Source: Bacteroidota bacterium (lineage in GTDB: Bacteria > Bacteroidota > Bacteroidia > Cytophagales > Cyclobacteriaceae). Taken from it: a DNA stretch of 63,232 bases. Shown piece after piece: positions 43,029-51,303 of the stretch. A program made the position numbers and the translations under genes. Each line of letters starts with the position of its first letter. Position 1 is the stretch's first letter. The stretch is from the NCBI GenBank assembly GCA_018266055.1, contig JAFDYT010000020.1, forward strand, positions 1 to 63,232. The letters run 5' to 3'. The notes under the pieces were generated by a model. It saw only the letters and a list, made by a program, of their open reading frames with translations. It did not search any database and was not told where the DNA came from.

Positions 43029-45440
43029 CTATTCATCACGCAGCGTTTTGGTCGGATTCAAGGAGGCCGTGTTAACCGTTTTGTACCCCACCGCCAACAG
43101 AGCAATAACGGTCATGGCCATTACCGAAAGCGATAGCGTTGTCAAATTCATTTTCAAATAATATTCCCAGATTGCATCCATCAGCCAATTGGCGGCAAAG
43201 AATCCAAGAGTACCACCAAGCACTGTAGCTATCCCAAGAATGATGATAAATTCAAGATTGATGACACCCGCAATATTAGAAACCGAAGCACCTAACACTT
43301 TTCGCACCCCGATTTCTTTCATCTTTTTGACGATGTTGAGCGACACTAAAGTATACAGGCCGATGGCTGTCATCAACGCGGCAAAAAACCCAAGGAAACC
43401 GAACATGATCGAAACATTCTTATTGATCTCATTCGTCTCCTGAAGCTTTTGATCTATGAATTGTCCAGAATAGAGCGTGTTGGGAAATACTTCTTTCCAC
43501 TTCTTCTCCATAAATTCATTCACCTTCACAATTTTATCGACATCCGCTTTCACAACAAGTTGCTCGTATTTTTCCTTTGGCGCGTAGCGAAGCATCATCG
43601 GGTTAACCGGTCCCCACAACGCTCTGGCATAAACATTTTTTACTACGCCGATTACATAAAACTGAACAGTATCCATCCACACAATTCGTTTGCCTATGGG
43701 ATCATCCTTCCAGCCAAATTGCTTTATGAATTCCTCTGTCACCAGAATAGATTCTTTTCGATCGGTCTCCGACTCAGGTCTGAAGTTTCGTCCTGAAATC
43801 ACAGTCATATCCATGGCTTCAAAATAATGATCGCCGATCTCAAGAATATCGACTTCACGTTCCAGCGCTTCATACTTTACAGGATCATTGTACCACGAGT
43901 TAGCCACATGATGTTTCGTTCCGGCGATCACTTTAATGTCTTTGTTAGAGGCAAGTGCATCGCGGTAGGTATTGAAGCCCGCTTCATTATTCACCCAGGC
44001 TGAAACAACGCCATGCGTAGCGTAGCCCAGATCATAGTTTCTTTGGTATTGACCATTGAGATAAAACGCTACCGCCATGATGATCGCCAGAAGTGAAATC
44101 ACAAACTGACCTCCAAGTAAAAAGCGAGTGAACCAGTTGGTACCTCCGAATTTTGCCTTTCCTTTCAAAATGCTTACTGGCTCAAATGACGTGATGTAAA
44201 ATGCCGGATAGGAGCCTGCGATCAGCGCAGTAATAATAAGTAGCACGCCGAGGAACAAGAGGAATCCAAAATTTTCGGTGTAGCTCAAGGTAAGGTCGAG
44301 CCATGACCAAAGGGAATCGTAAGCGGGCACCATCCATTCGGCAATTAGTAAGCCCGCAAGCAATCCTAAAAAACACAGTATTAAATTCTCTCCAAGAAAT
44401 TGGAAGATGAGCTGATTACGCATTCCGCCCATAACCTTGCGAATCCCAATTTCTTTGAGCCTCCGGCTGGAAATGGCGATTGACGTATTTGTAAAATTAA
44501 AACACGCCAGGAGCAAAAGCATAGCGCCCATAATGGCAGGCACTGAAACCGCTTCGTCAGGAATTCCTCCACCGAGGTAATCGCTATCCAGGCGGGGATT
44601 CTGGCGGTTGCGTTTCATCATGCCAGCGAAATTCTCCAGGTAATATTCTGAGACTTTAAAATCCTCGCGCGCTTTGTTCTGGGGTTCTACATATTGCTGC
44701 AGACTTTTGGTAATCGTGGAGATTTGCGAAGGATCGTCCACTTCAAGAAACAAAACATGCGACCATCTTTTCCAGCTTGTCTCAGTTAGATCCTTATCGA
44801 GGTTGATGTCCCAGAAATTATCAAAGAGGGTGATCACATCAAACCCAAAACTATTGTTTTGAGGTGGCTTCTTAAACACACCTCCAATTACGAACTCTTT
44901 GGGTCTGCGCACACCGTCACTGCCTAACACAATCTGTGTAAGTGGCTGTCCAACTACATCTTCCTTGTTAAAGTATTTTTTGGCAACCTTGTCGCTGATA
45001 AAGACTTTGCCTTTGTCATAAAAATTTTCGAACGAACCGTATTTCAGTTGAAAGGTGAACAGGTCAAAAAATGCAGAGTCGGCGAATACCATCTGATCGC
45101 CAAAAACTTCTTCGCCAATACGCATGTCGCAATAAGCCGACATGTAACGTACCGTTTTATTCACCTCTTTGAAATTCTGTTTGATATAATTGCCCAACGG
45201 CATCGGTGCCATTCCGTACCGCGTACGGTTTCCTTGAAAATCGCGCCAGAACTGCACGCGATAAATTTTAGATCCATTCACATGACCTTTGTCCCAATCG
45301 GCGCTGTATTGCCAATTCAGGTACGCTGTGATGCAACACGCAATGGCAATACCCATACCGAAAACATTGATGAGAATGAAGAGCTTATTCTTCATCAGCG
45401 ACCGGAGCGTGATCAGCAAGTAGTTTTTCAGCATAATCAA
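43029..45440 (-). CDS. MacB-like ABC transporter permease 1, 803 aa
   Basis: Same fold as its neighbour, but sequence-divergent: TM1 in LINVFGMGIAIACCITAYLNW, FtsX motif AISSRRLKEIGIRKVMGGMRNQL in the first half and NIVKKMKEIGVRKVLGASVSN in the second. The translation start could be 45440 (MIMLKN) or the second ATG at 45434. It is separated from the ATPase gene by a terminator and has its own predicted sigma-54 -24/-12 element and palindromic upstream site, so it is likely a second transcription unit of the same regulon. Confidence 0.88.
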   Translation of the reverse strand: MIMLKNYLLITLRSLMKNKLFILINVFGMGIAIACCITAYLNWQYSADWDKGHVNGSKIYRVQFWRDFQGNRTRYGMAPMPLGNYIKQNFKEVNKTVRYMSAYCDMRIGEEVFGDQMVFADSAFFDLFTFQLKYGSFENFYDKGKVFISDKVAKKYFNKEDVVGQPLTQIVLGSDGVRRPKEFVIGGVFKKPPQNNSFGFDVITLFDNFWDINLDKDLTETSWKRWSHVLFLEVDDPSQISTITKSLQQYVEPQNKAREDFKVSEYYLENFAGMMKRNRQNPRLDSDYLGGGIPDEAVSVPAIMGAMLLLLACFNFTNTSIAISSRRLKEIGIRKVMGGMRNQLIFQFLGENLILCFLGLLAGLLIAEWMVPAYDSLWSWLDLTLSYTENFGFLLFLGVLLIITALIAGSYPAFYITSFEPVSILKGKAKFGGTNWFTRFLLGGQFVISLLAIIMAVAFYLNGQYQRNYDLGYATHGVVSAWVNNEAGFNTYRDALASNKDIKVIAGTKHHVANSWYNDPVKYEALEREVDILEIGDHYFEAMDMTVISGRNFRPESETDRKESILVTEEFIKQFGWKDDPIGKRIVWMDTVQFYVIGVVKNVYARALWGPVNPMMLRYAPKEKYEQLVVKADVDKIVKVNEFMEKKWKEVFPNTLYSGQFIDQKLQETNEINKNVSIMFGFLGFFAALMTAIGLYTLVSLNIVKKMKEIGVRKVLGASVSNIAGVINLEFIIILGIATVLGGTLGFFAANWLMDAIWEYYLKMNLTTLSLSVMAMTVIALLAVGYKTVNTASLNPTKTLRDE

Positions 45441-45481
45441 AGTTTGGGGTAAGACGCAGTTTTATTTGTTTAGTTGCACCT

Positions 45482-45497
45482 TCCAATAAATATGCCA
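45482..45497 (-). promoter_or_regulatory. Candidate sigma-54 -24/-12 element before permease 1
   Basis: Minus-strand TGGCATATTTATTGGA resembles TGGCAC-N5-TTGCW, with GG in place of the -12 GC. The predicted start point would lie about 30 bp before the start codon at 45440. The centre is 67 bp from the palindrome at 45549-45564, the same distance as in the adaptor promoter. Confidence 0.5.
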
Positions 45498-45548
45498 GCG
45501 AAAAAATGTGCGGATCAATTCAAAATTAAAGGACGAATGCGTTCACAT

Positions 45549-45564
45549 TGTTCATGGATGAACA
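45549..45564 (-). promoter_or_regulatory. Predicted NtrC-type enhancer site before permease 1
   Basis: TGTTCATGGATGAACA is a perfect 7-2-7 palindrome that shares the pattern TGTYCR-N4-YGRACA with the site at 47891-47906. A TGTTCG half-site lies at 45571-45576, about one pair of helical turns further out. Confidence 0.55.
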
Positions 45565-45591
45565 GTGATGTGTTCGGTTTCTTTGAAAGTG

Positions 45592-45632
45592 GTCAAAAAA
45601 AAATAAAGTCCCAACCTACGGGACTTTATTTA
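45592..45632 (-). terminator. Terminator after the ABC ATPase gene
   Basis: AATAAAGTCCC and GGGACTTTATT form an 11-bp stem with a short loop. On the minus strand it is followed by a run of nine Ts. It separates the adaptor-ATPase unit from the permease unit. Confidence 0.85.
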
Positions 45633-45695
45633 TTAACCTAAACCTAACCTATGAAGAACGTATCAAGAAGCGATCGTTCCTGAACTCTTTAACGA

Positions 45696-46385
45696 CTAAA
45701 TATGAAATTGTTCTTTGATATTTTCAGTTACGATTTTTCCGTCAAACAAGTTGATGATGCGGTGCGCGTAGTTAGCATCATACGGTGAGTGCGTTACCAT
45801 CAAAATGGTTGTGCCTTCTTCGTTCAATTGCGAAAGAAGTTTCATCACTTCTTCACCGTTGGCCGAGTCAAGGTTACCAGTAGGTTCATCGGCCAGGATT
45901 ACTTTAGGCTTGGCAACGATGGCGCGCGAAATAGCAACGCGTTGTTGCTGACCACCCGAAAGCTGTTGTGGGAAGTGGTTGCGACGGTGCATGATATTCA
46001 TGCGCTCAAGTACTTCTTCTACTCTTTTCTTTCTTTCATCCGAAGGTACTTTCATATAAAGTAGAGGCAGCTCTACATTTTCAAATACGGTAAGTTCATC
46101 AATCAGGTTAAAGCTTTGGAACACAAACCCGATCGAGCCTTTGCGAAGTTGTGCACGCTGACGCTCAGAATATTTGGCTACCTCGTGCTCGCCGAAATAA
46201 TACTCGCCACCCGACGGATTATCCAAAAGCCCCAGGATATTCAGAAGTGTGGATTTACCACAACCCGAAGGCCCCATGATGGCTACAAATTCGCCGTCTT
46301 TAATTTCCATGTTGATGCTGTTCAACGCGGTTGTTTCCACTTCTTCTGTGGTATAGACTTTTTCGAGGTTCTTTAATTTTATCAT
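45696..46385 (-). CDS. ABC transporter ATP-binding protein, MacB/LolD-like, 229 aa
   Basis: ATPase with Walker A GPSGCGKST (residues about 38-46), signature LSGGQQQRVAIARAI-type (LSGGQQQRVAISRAIV), Walker B VILADEPTGNLD and H-loop VTHS, all typical of the MacB/LolD subfamily that pairs with FtsX permeases. It is followed by a terminator, then the two permease genes, and preceded by the adaptor gene 124 bp upstream. It powers the MacAB-like export system of this cluster from the cytoplasmic side. Confidence 0.92.
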   Translation of the reverse strand: MIKLKNLEKVYTTEEVETTALNSINMEIKDGEFVAIMGPSGCGKSTLLNILGLLDNPSGGEYYFGEHEVAKYSERQRAQLRKGSIGFVFQSFNLIDELTVFENVELPLLYMKVPSDERKKRVEEVLERMNIMHRRNHFPQQLSGGQQQRVAISRAIVAKPKVILADEPTGNLDSANGEEVMKLLSQLNEEGTTILMVTHSPYDANYAHRIINLFDGKIVTENIKEQFHI

Positions 46386-46509
46386 AATTATTCAGTTATG
46401 GGTGGGATGAGACAATGTGAGTTTTAGTTGTACTATACTTTAAAAAAAACATTTAGTTACAAGGATCGGGAAATTAGACGCGTTAAAAGTTAAAAAGTTG
46501 CACTGAGGG

Positions 46510-47766
46510 TTAATTCAAAATCAAAACTTCGTTATTTCCAAAATTTTCATACGATGAAGTGATGACGTGGTCGCCAGGCTTCAGCCCTTCGAGTACTTCA
46601 AAATATTCTGAGCCCATCTTGCGGCCCAATTTCACTTCACGCTTCACGGCGCGATTGGTACCTTCTTCTACAATGAATACCCAATTGCCGCCGGTATCTT
46701 TATAGAAACCTCCCATGGGCAACAGCAATTCCTGTGAAGGTTGGCCTAACTCTATGCGCAAGCGCAGCGATTGGCCACGGCGAATACCTTGCGGGGTTTC
46801 GCCTACAAAATCCATATCTACTTCAAAGCGACCGTTGGTGATGTTGGGATAAATGTATTTGATTTCAAGATTATACGTCTTGCCGGCAAAATCAGTGGAT
46901 GCCGGAAGTCCAACAGAGATTTTAGGAAGGTACAACTCGTCGATGGGAACGCGTACTTTATAACTTCCCACCACATCTACTTGTCCTAGTCGCTGAGCGG
47001 TGCTTACAGCCTGGCCCACTTCCCAGTGAGCAGTGGTAGTGAGCTGCCCATCCACCGGCGACTTGATCGACAGGTTATCAAGAATTTTACCAAGGCCGTC
47101 GAGGTTAAGGCTCATCTTGGCAAGCGATGTATTCAGATCCTGAATCTGTGCAATTCGGTTAATCGAATCGCTGCGGTATACTTCGTAAGTAATTCTTCGA
47201 CGTAGCAGATTGTATTTGTAGTCTGCCTCGGTCTTTTCAAAGTCCTGCTTGGCGATCAATTTCTTTTCATACAATTTTTTCTGACGCTCAAATTGAGGAA
47301 CGAGTGTGGCAAGCGCATTATCAATCAAAGCCAATTGCTGCCGTTGGTCGAGATCGTTTTTGGTAATGTTCAATCGTGTATCGCGCGCACGGTTGATGCT
47401 TTCGTTCAGCGTCGCCTCCTGACTTAACACAGCCAACTCGCGATTGAGGTTAGTGAGTTCCATGATCACGTCGCCTGCCTTGAGCATAGCACCGCTTTCT
47501 TTCAGGATTCGTTTGATATTTCCGCCTTCGATCGCATCCAGATAAACTGTACGGGCAGGCTCAACCGTACCTGTTTGTGGAATGTATTCTTTGAATTCGC
47601 CCATCTTCACTTCAGAGATGGTGATTTTTTCCTTTTCAGTTTTGAATGTTGAACGCCGGTCTGCAAAAATGAACTGATAAGCCACAAATGCTACGAGCGC
47701 GGCAATGCCGCCATAGGTTAAGACCTTCTTTACGGTGAATCGCTTCTTTTCTAATTTTTTGTCCAT
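46510..47766 (-). CDS. Periplasmic adaptor (HlyD/MacA-like), 418 aa
   Basis: One N-terminal transmembrane helix (VLTYGGIAALVAFVAYQFIF, residues about 14-33), lipoyl-domain halves (EFKEYIPQTGTVEPARTVYLDAIEGGNIKRIL and DNLSIKSPVDGQLTTTAHWEVGQAVS) separated by a long coiled-coil hairpin (about 100-215), then beta-barrel and membrane-proximal domains. This is the MacA-type partner linking the ABC permeases to an outer-membrane channel; no TolC gene is in this cluster. It is the first gene of the unit, with a sigma-54-type element and two palindromes upstream. Confidence 0.9.
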   Translation of the reverse strand: MDKKLEKKRFTVKKVLTYGGIAALVAFVAYQFIFADRRSTFKTEKEKITISEVKMGEFKEYIPQTGTVEPARTVYLDAIEGGNIKRILKESGAMLKAGDVIMELTNLNRELAVLSQEATLNESINRARDTRLNITKNDLDQRQQLALIDNALATLVPQFERQKKLYEKKLIAKQDFEKTEADYKYNLLRRRITYEVYRSDSINRIAQIQDLNTSLAKMSLNLDGLGKILDNLSIKSPVDGQLTTTAHWEVGQAVSTAQRLGQVDVVGSYKVRVPIDELYLPKISVGLPASTDFAGKTYNLEIKYIYPNITNGRFEVDMDFVGETPQGIRRGQSLRLRIELGQPSQELLLPMGGFYKDTGGNWVFIVEEGTNRAVKREVKLGRKMGSEYFEVLEGLKPGDHVITSSYENFGNNEVLILN

Positions 47767-47802
47767 GTACTAAGGTTCCTTTAAATTATTCGATCGCTAT
47801 AA

Positions 47803-47818
47803 GCCAACTAATGTGCCA
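47803..47818 (-). promoter_or_regulatory. Candidate sigma-54 -24/-12 promoter of the adaptor/ABC operon
   Basis: Minus-strand TGGCACATTAGTTGGC gives a perfect -24 element TGGCAC and, after N5, TTGG where TTGC is usual. It lies 37-52 bp upstream of the start codon at 47766, with two palindromic sites further upstream and a sigma-54-activator gene divergent from it. The context makes the assignment reasonable despite the imperfect -12. Confidence 0.6.
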
Positions 47819-47870
47819 ACATAATAACAGCCATAACAGGGCCGATTTCGGGTTTTCACGTTTTTATTTC

Positions 47871-47906
47871 AGTTCAAATGTGAACGAACTTGTCCGCATT
47901 CGGACA
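47871..47906. promoter_or_regulatory. Tandem predicted NtrC-type enhancer sites
   Basis: TGTCCG-CATT-CGGACA (47891-47906) is a perfect dyad, extended by one T/A on each side. AGTTCAAATGTGAACG (47871-47886) is a second, weaker dyad of the same pattern. Their centres are exactly 20 bp apart, about two helical turns, as usual for sigma-54 activator sites. The nearer one is 68 bp from the centre of the -24/-12 element at 47803-47818. The same pattern recurs at 45549-45564. Confidence 0.65.
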
Positions 47907-48018
47907 AAAATTAAATAGATTTGAAACAAAAACCTGTCAAAAATCGAAAAACAACGCGTTTGGTTTTGCGGTATCAATATTGTGAAAACCAGGAAAATGC
48001 AAATCAATATCCTGAACT

Positions 48019-49404
48019 ATGAGCGATCACAAATACGGAAAAATTTTAATTGTTGACGACAACGAAGACCTGCTGAAAGCCGCCAAGATGCACCTGAAGC
48101 GGCACTTCGCGCAAGTGGATATTGAAAAAAATCCGGAGAGCATTCCTACACTGATGGCTCACGAAGACTACGATGTGATTCTGCTCGACATGAACTTCAC
48201 CAAAGATGTGAGCAGCGGCAGCGAAGGATATTATTGGCTCCAAAAAATTCTCGACATCGACCCTTCGGCAGTAGTTGTCCTAATCACAGCCTATGGCGAT
48301 GTGCAGATGGCGGTGAAGGCAATCAAAGCCGGCGCTACTGACTTTGTGCTAAAACCCTGGGAAAATGAGAAGCTGCTGGCTACTCTTTTCTCATCGATGC
48401 GTCTGCGCGAATCGCGTGACCAGGTGGAAACCCTGAAAATAAAAAACCAGGAAATTAATCTGGCGCTGAACGAAAAATTCAGCGATATAATTGGCCAAAG
48501 CCAGGCCATGCAAAAGATTTTTTCAACCATAGAGCGAGTAGCCCAGACCGACGCCAACGTATTGATTCTTGGCGAGAACGGAACAGGCAAAGAGTTGATC
48601 GCGCGAGCCATTCACCGCAACAGCGCGCGCAAGAATGAAACATTTGCTTCCGTAGATTTGGGATCGGTGACCGAAACACTTTTTGAAAGCGAACTGTTTG
48701 GACACAAGCGTGGTGCCTTCACCGACGCGAAAGAAGATCGTGTAGGTAGATTTGAACTGGCTAACAACGGAACGCTGTTTCTTGATGAAATCGGAAATCT
48801 GTCGATGCCGCTGCAAGCCAAATTGCTCACCGTGCTGCAAAACAGAAAAGTTAGCCGCGTGGGCGCCAACAAGGAAGTGCCTATTAATATTCGGCTAATC
48901 TGCGCTACCAACATGCCGCTGTACGAAATGGTAAAAGAGAATCGCTTCCGCCAGGATTTGCTCTACCGTATCAACACGATTGAAATTGAAATTCCTCCGC
49001 TGCGCGAGCGTCCCGAAGATATCCCGCTACTGGCACACTTCTTTTTGAAAGGATACGCGGCCAAATACGGAAAGACGATTTCAAAAATCAGCGATGCCGC
49101 CATTGTGCGTATGAACAAGCATTCGTGGCCTGGCAACATTCGCGAATTGCAGCACTCTATCGAACGCGCGGTGATTATGAGCGTAGGGAATGTATTGCAA
49201 CCTGAAGATTTCAACCTCAACGCCGCGACCACAAAGGAAACCGAAGCTGGCCTCAACCTTGACGCGTACAATCTGGAAGAAGTAGAAAAGCTGTTGATCA
49301 GAAAAGTGCTTAAAAAATACAACGGCAACATTACGCAGGCCGCCACCGAGCTGGGGCTCACGCGCTCGTCGTTATACCGGCGGTTAGAAAAACATGGACT
49401 ATAA
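48019..49404 (+). CDS. Sigma-54-dependent response regulator (NtrC/AtoC type), 461 aa
   Basis: The receiver domain has phosphoacceptor D57 (VILLDMNF) and K112 region LKPWE. The AAA+ domain has Walker A GENGTGKE (185-192), the sigma-54-contact loop GAFTDA (232-237, with D for the usual second G), Walker B LFLDEIG (253-259), and RIDLLYRINT-like sensor regions. A Fis-type helix-turn-helix ends the protein (NITQAATELGLTRSSLYRRL). It is divergent from the ABC export operon, with two palindromes between, and is followed by its kinase. It is predicted to activate the export genes with sigma-54 RNA polymerase. Confidence 0.93.
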   Translation: MSDHKYGKILIVDDNEDLLKAAKMHLKRHFAQVDIEKNPESIPTLMAHEDYDVILLDMNFTKDVSSGSEGYYWLQKILDIDPSAVVVLITAYGDVQMAVKAIKAGATDFVLKPWENEKLLATLFSSMRLRESRDQVETLKIKNQEINLALNEKFSDIIGQSQAMQKIFSTIERVAQTDANVLILGENGTGKELIARAIHRNSARKNETFASVDLGSVTETLFESELFGHKRGAFTDAKEDRVGRFELANNGTLFLDEIGNLSMPLQAKLLTVLQNRKVSRVGANKEVPINIRLICATNMPLYEMVKENRFRQDLLYRINTIEIEIPPLRERPEDIPLLAHFFLKGYAAKYGKTISKISDAAIVRMNKHSWPGNIRELQHSIERAVIMSVGNVLQPEDFNLNAATTKETEAGLNLDAYNLEEVEKLLIRKVLKKYNGNITQAATELGLTRSSLYRRLEKHGL

Positions 49405-49478
49405 TTATTCAAGACCAACGCGTTACAATTGGTCTGTTATCAGATTGAGTTTTTCATCTCGTTCTTGAACATTAAAGA

Positions 49479-50816
49479 ATGAAAGATTTTCGCATACGGC
49501 TTTTAATCAGAGTGCTCTTGCTGGCGGCAACGCTGGCAGCGTCAGTGTTTATGTTTGGGCATCCAAACATGATTTTCGCGGCCGGACTCACCTCGTTGTT
49601 TGTTCTTTTTCAGGTAGCCGAAATCTATCGCTTCACTTCGCAGACTAACCGCAAGCTTACTCGCTTTCTGGAGTCGGTACGGTATTCGGATTTCATTTCA
49701 GGATTTGCCGCCGACAATAAACTCGGCAAAAGCTTTAAAGAACTCAACGAAGCGTTCAACGAAGTGCTGGAAGCTTTTCGCAACGCGCGTTCTGAAAAGG
49801 AAGAGAACTGGCAATACCTGAACACCGTGGTGCAACAAGTGCGCACGGGGATTATTTCATTCGATCACGACGGAAACATTCAACTCATGAATGCAAACGC
49901 CAAACGATTTGTGAACGTCACCAATCTTAAAAACATCAACGAATTGGCCGATGCCAATCCGAAATTGTTCGCCGCTTTGAATGAAGTGCAGTCGGGCAAG
50001 GGTACTTTGTACAAAACGAATGATTTTCTGCTCACCATTCAATGCACCGAAATGCGCATTCGTGGAAACACGGTAAAACTTTTGACACTGCAGAACATTC
50101 AGACTGAATTACAAAAACAAGAAATCGAAGCGTGGCAAAACCTGACTCGCGTGCTACGCCATGAAATCATGAATTCGATCACTCCCATTTCTTCGCTCAC
50201 GTCTACCCTTCGCGAAATTCTGGACCAGGAGATGACGCGCACGGAAAAAGATTACGAGCTAAAATCCGAAGCCGCCGACGACCTGCGCGAAGGGCTTGCC
50301 ACCATTGAAAATCGTAGCAAAGCACTTATCAAGTTTATAGACGCTTACCGCGAATACACGTCGTTGCCGCAACCCAAAATTAAAACGGTGATGCTGAAAG
50401 ACCTGATCGAAAAGACAGCCCAGTTCATGCGACAGGAATTGAAGAAAACGAACATCACTTTTTCTACCTCCTGCAGCTCCGACTACCTCACCATTCAGGC
50501 GGACGCCGAAATGATCGAACAGGTGCTCATCAACCTGGTTAAGAATGCGATGGAATCGCTTTTGCAAAAAGAAGAAGGCAAAATCGAACTCAATGGCAAG
50601 TATATAGATCAATCGGTGATCATCGAAGTGCGCGACAACGGGCCGGGCATTATCCCCGAAGCCATTAACCGCATTTTCGTCCCCTTTTTTACAACCAAAA
50701 AGACCGGTTCAGGCATAGGCTTGGCACTTTCGCGCCAGATCATGCAAATGCACAACGGATCGCTTACCGTAGTTTCAGAACCAGACAAACTCACGGTCTT
50801 TACGCTTCATTTCTAA
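49479..50816 (+). CDS. Sensor histidine kinase, NtrB-like, 445 aa
   Basis: Two short N-terminal transmembrane segments (residues about 8-26 and 31-48) with almost no periplasmic loop, so it probably senses an internal or membrane signal. A PAS-like region at 112-205 follows, then the H-box VLRHEIMNSITPIS with H228 and an HATPase domain (VLINLVKNAMESLL, VRDNGPGI, GSGIGLALSRQIM). It starts 75 bp after the NtrC-type regulator on the same strand and is the obvious partner for it. Confidence 0.9.
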   Translation: MKDFRIRLLIRVLLLAATLAASVFMFGHPNMIFAAGLTSLFVLFQVAEIYRFTSQTNRKLTRFLESVRYSDFISGFAADNKLGKSFKELNEAFNEVLEAFRNARSEKEENWQYLNTVVQQVRTGIISFDHDGNIQLMNANAKRFVNVTNLKNINELADANPKLFAALNEVQSGKGTLYKTNDFLLTIQCTEMRIRGNTVKLLTLQNIQTELQKQEIEAWQNLTRVLRHEIMNSITPISSLTSTLREILDQEMTRTEKDYELKSEAADDLREGLATIENRSKALIKFIDAYREYTSLPQPKIKTVMLKDLIEKTAQFMRQELKKTNITFSTSCSSDYLTIQADAEMIEQVLINLVKNAMESLLQKEEGKIELNGKYIDQSVIIEVRDNGPGIIPEAINRIFVPFFTTKKTGSGIGLALSRQIMQMHNGSLTVVSEPDKLTVFTLHF

Positions 50817-50880
50817 AAACAAGAAAATTAATTGATCTGATTTTCAGCTACTTGAAAATTTATTTATCATTTTTCAATAC

Positions 50881-50907
50881 AGTACTTGGTCATGCATAGT
50901 ACTTTTG
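50881..50907 (+). promoter_or_regulatory. PadR-gene promoter with overlapping AGTACT inverted repeat
   Basis: The -7 box TACTTTTG (50900-50907) fits TAnnTTTG. Two AGTACT hexamers, each its own reverse complement, at 50881-50886 and 50898-50903 flank an 11-base centre and overlap this box. PadR proteins usually repress their own genes at such sites. The start codon is at 50942. Confidence 0.5.
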
Positions 50908-50941
50908 CCGTATAACTGATCAGAACGTTAAAAAACGGATT

Positions 50942-51283
50942 ATGAACCTTGAAAACACGCAGATTCAGATGAGAAAGGGGATTTTGGAATATTGCGTCCT
51001 GCAAATCATTGCGCGGGGCGAAACCTACGCGTCCGACATGCTGGACGAACTGACACTGGCGAAAATGATTGTGGTGGAGGGAACGCTCTACCCACTCCTC
51101 ACCCGCCTGAAAAATGCCGGCCTGCTCGAGTACAAATGGGTAGAGTCGAAATCGGGGCCGCCGCGGAAGTACTATAAACTGACCACCGAAGGAGAGAAAT
51201 TTTTGCAAGGCCTTTCCGAAACCTGGGACGACCTTGTGCACTCCACGCAAATGATCACTTCTAAAAACACAACCCAAGCATAA
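50942..51283 (+). CDS. PadR-family transcriptional regulator, 113 aa
   Basis: A winged-helix regulator of the short PadR type: MRKGILEYCVLQIIARGETYASDMLDELTLAKMIVVEGTLYPLLTRLKNAGLLEYKWVESKSGPPRKYYKLTTEGEKFL is the canonical PadR pattern, here in one stretch from residue 10 to 88, followed by a short dimerisation helix. It precedes a PspC-domain gene by 20 bp; PadR plus PspC is a frequent Bacteroidota pair, so it probably controls the envelope-stress-related gene and itself. Confidence 0.92.
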   Translation: MNLENTQIQMRKGILEYCVLQIIARGETYASDMLDELTLAKMIVVEGTLYPLLTRLKNAGLLEYKWVESKSGPPRKYYKLTTEGEKFLQGLSETWDDLVHSTQMITSKNTTQA

Positions 51284-51303
51284 TCCACACCATTCATACT
51301 GTT

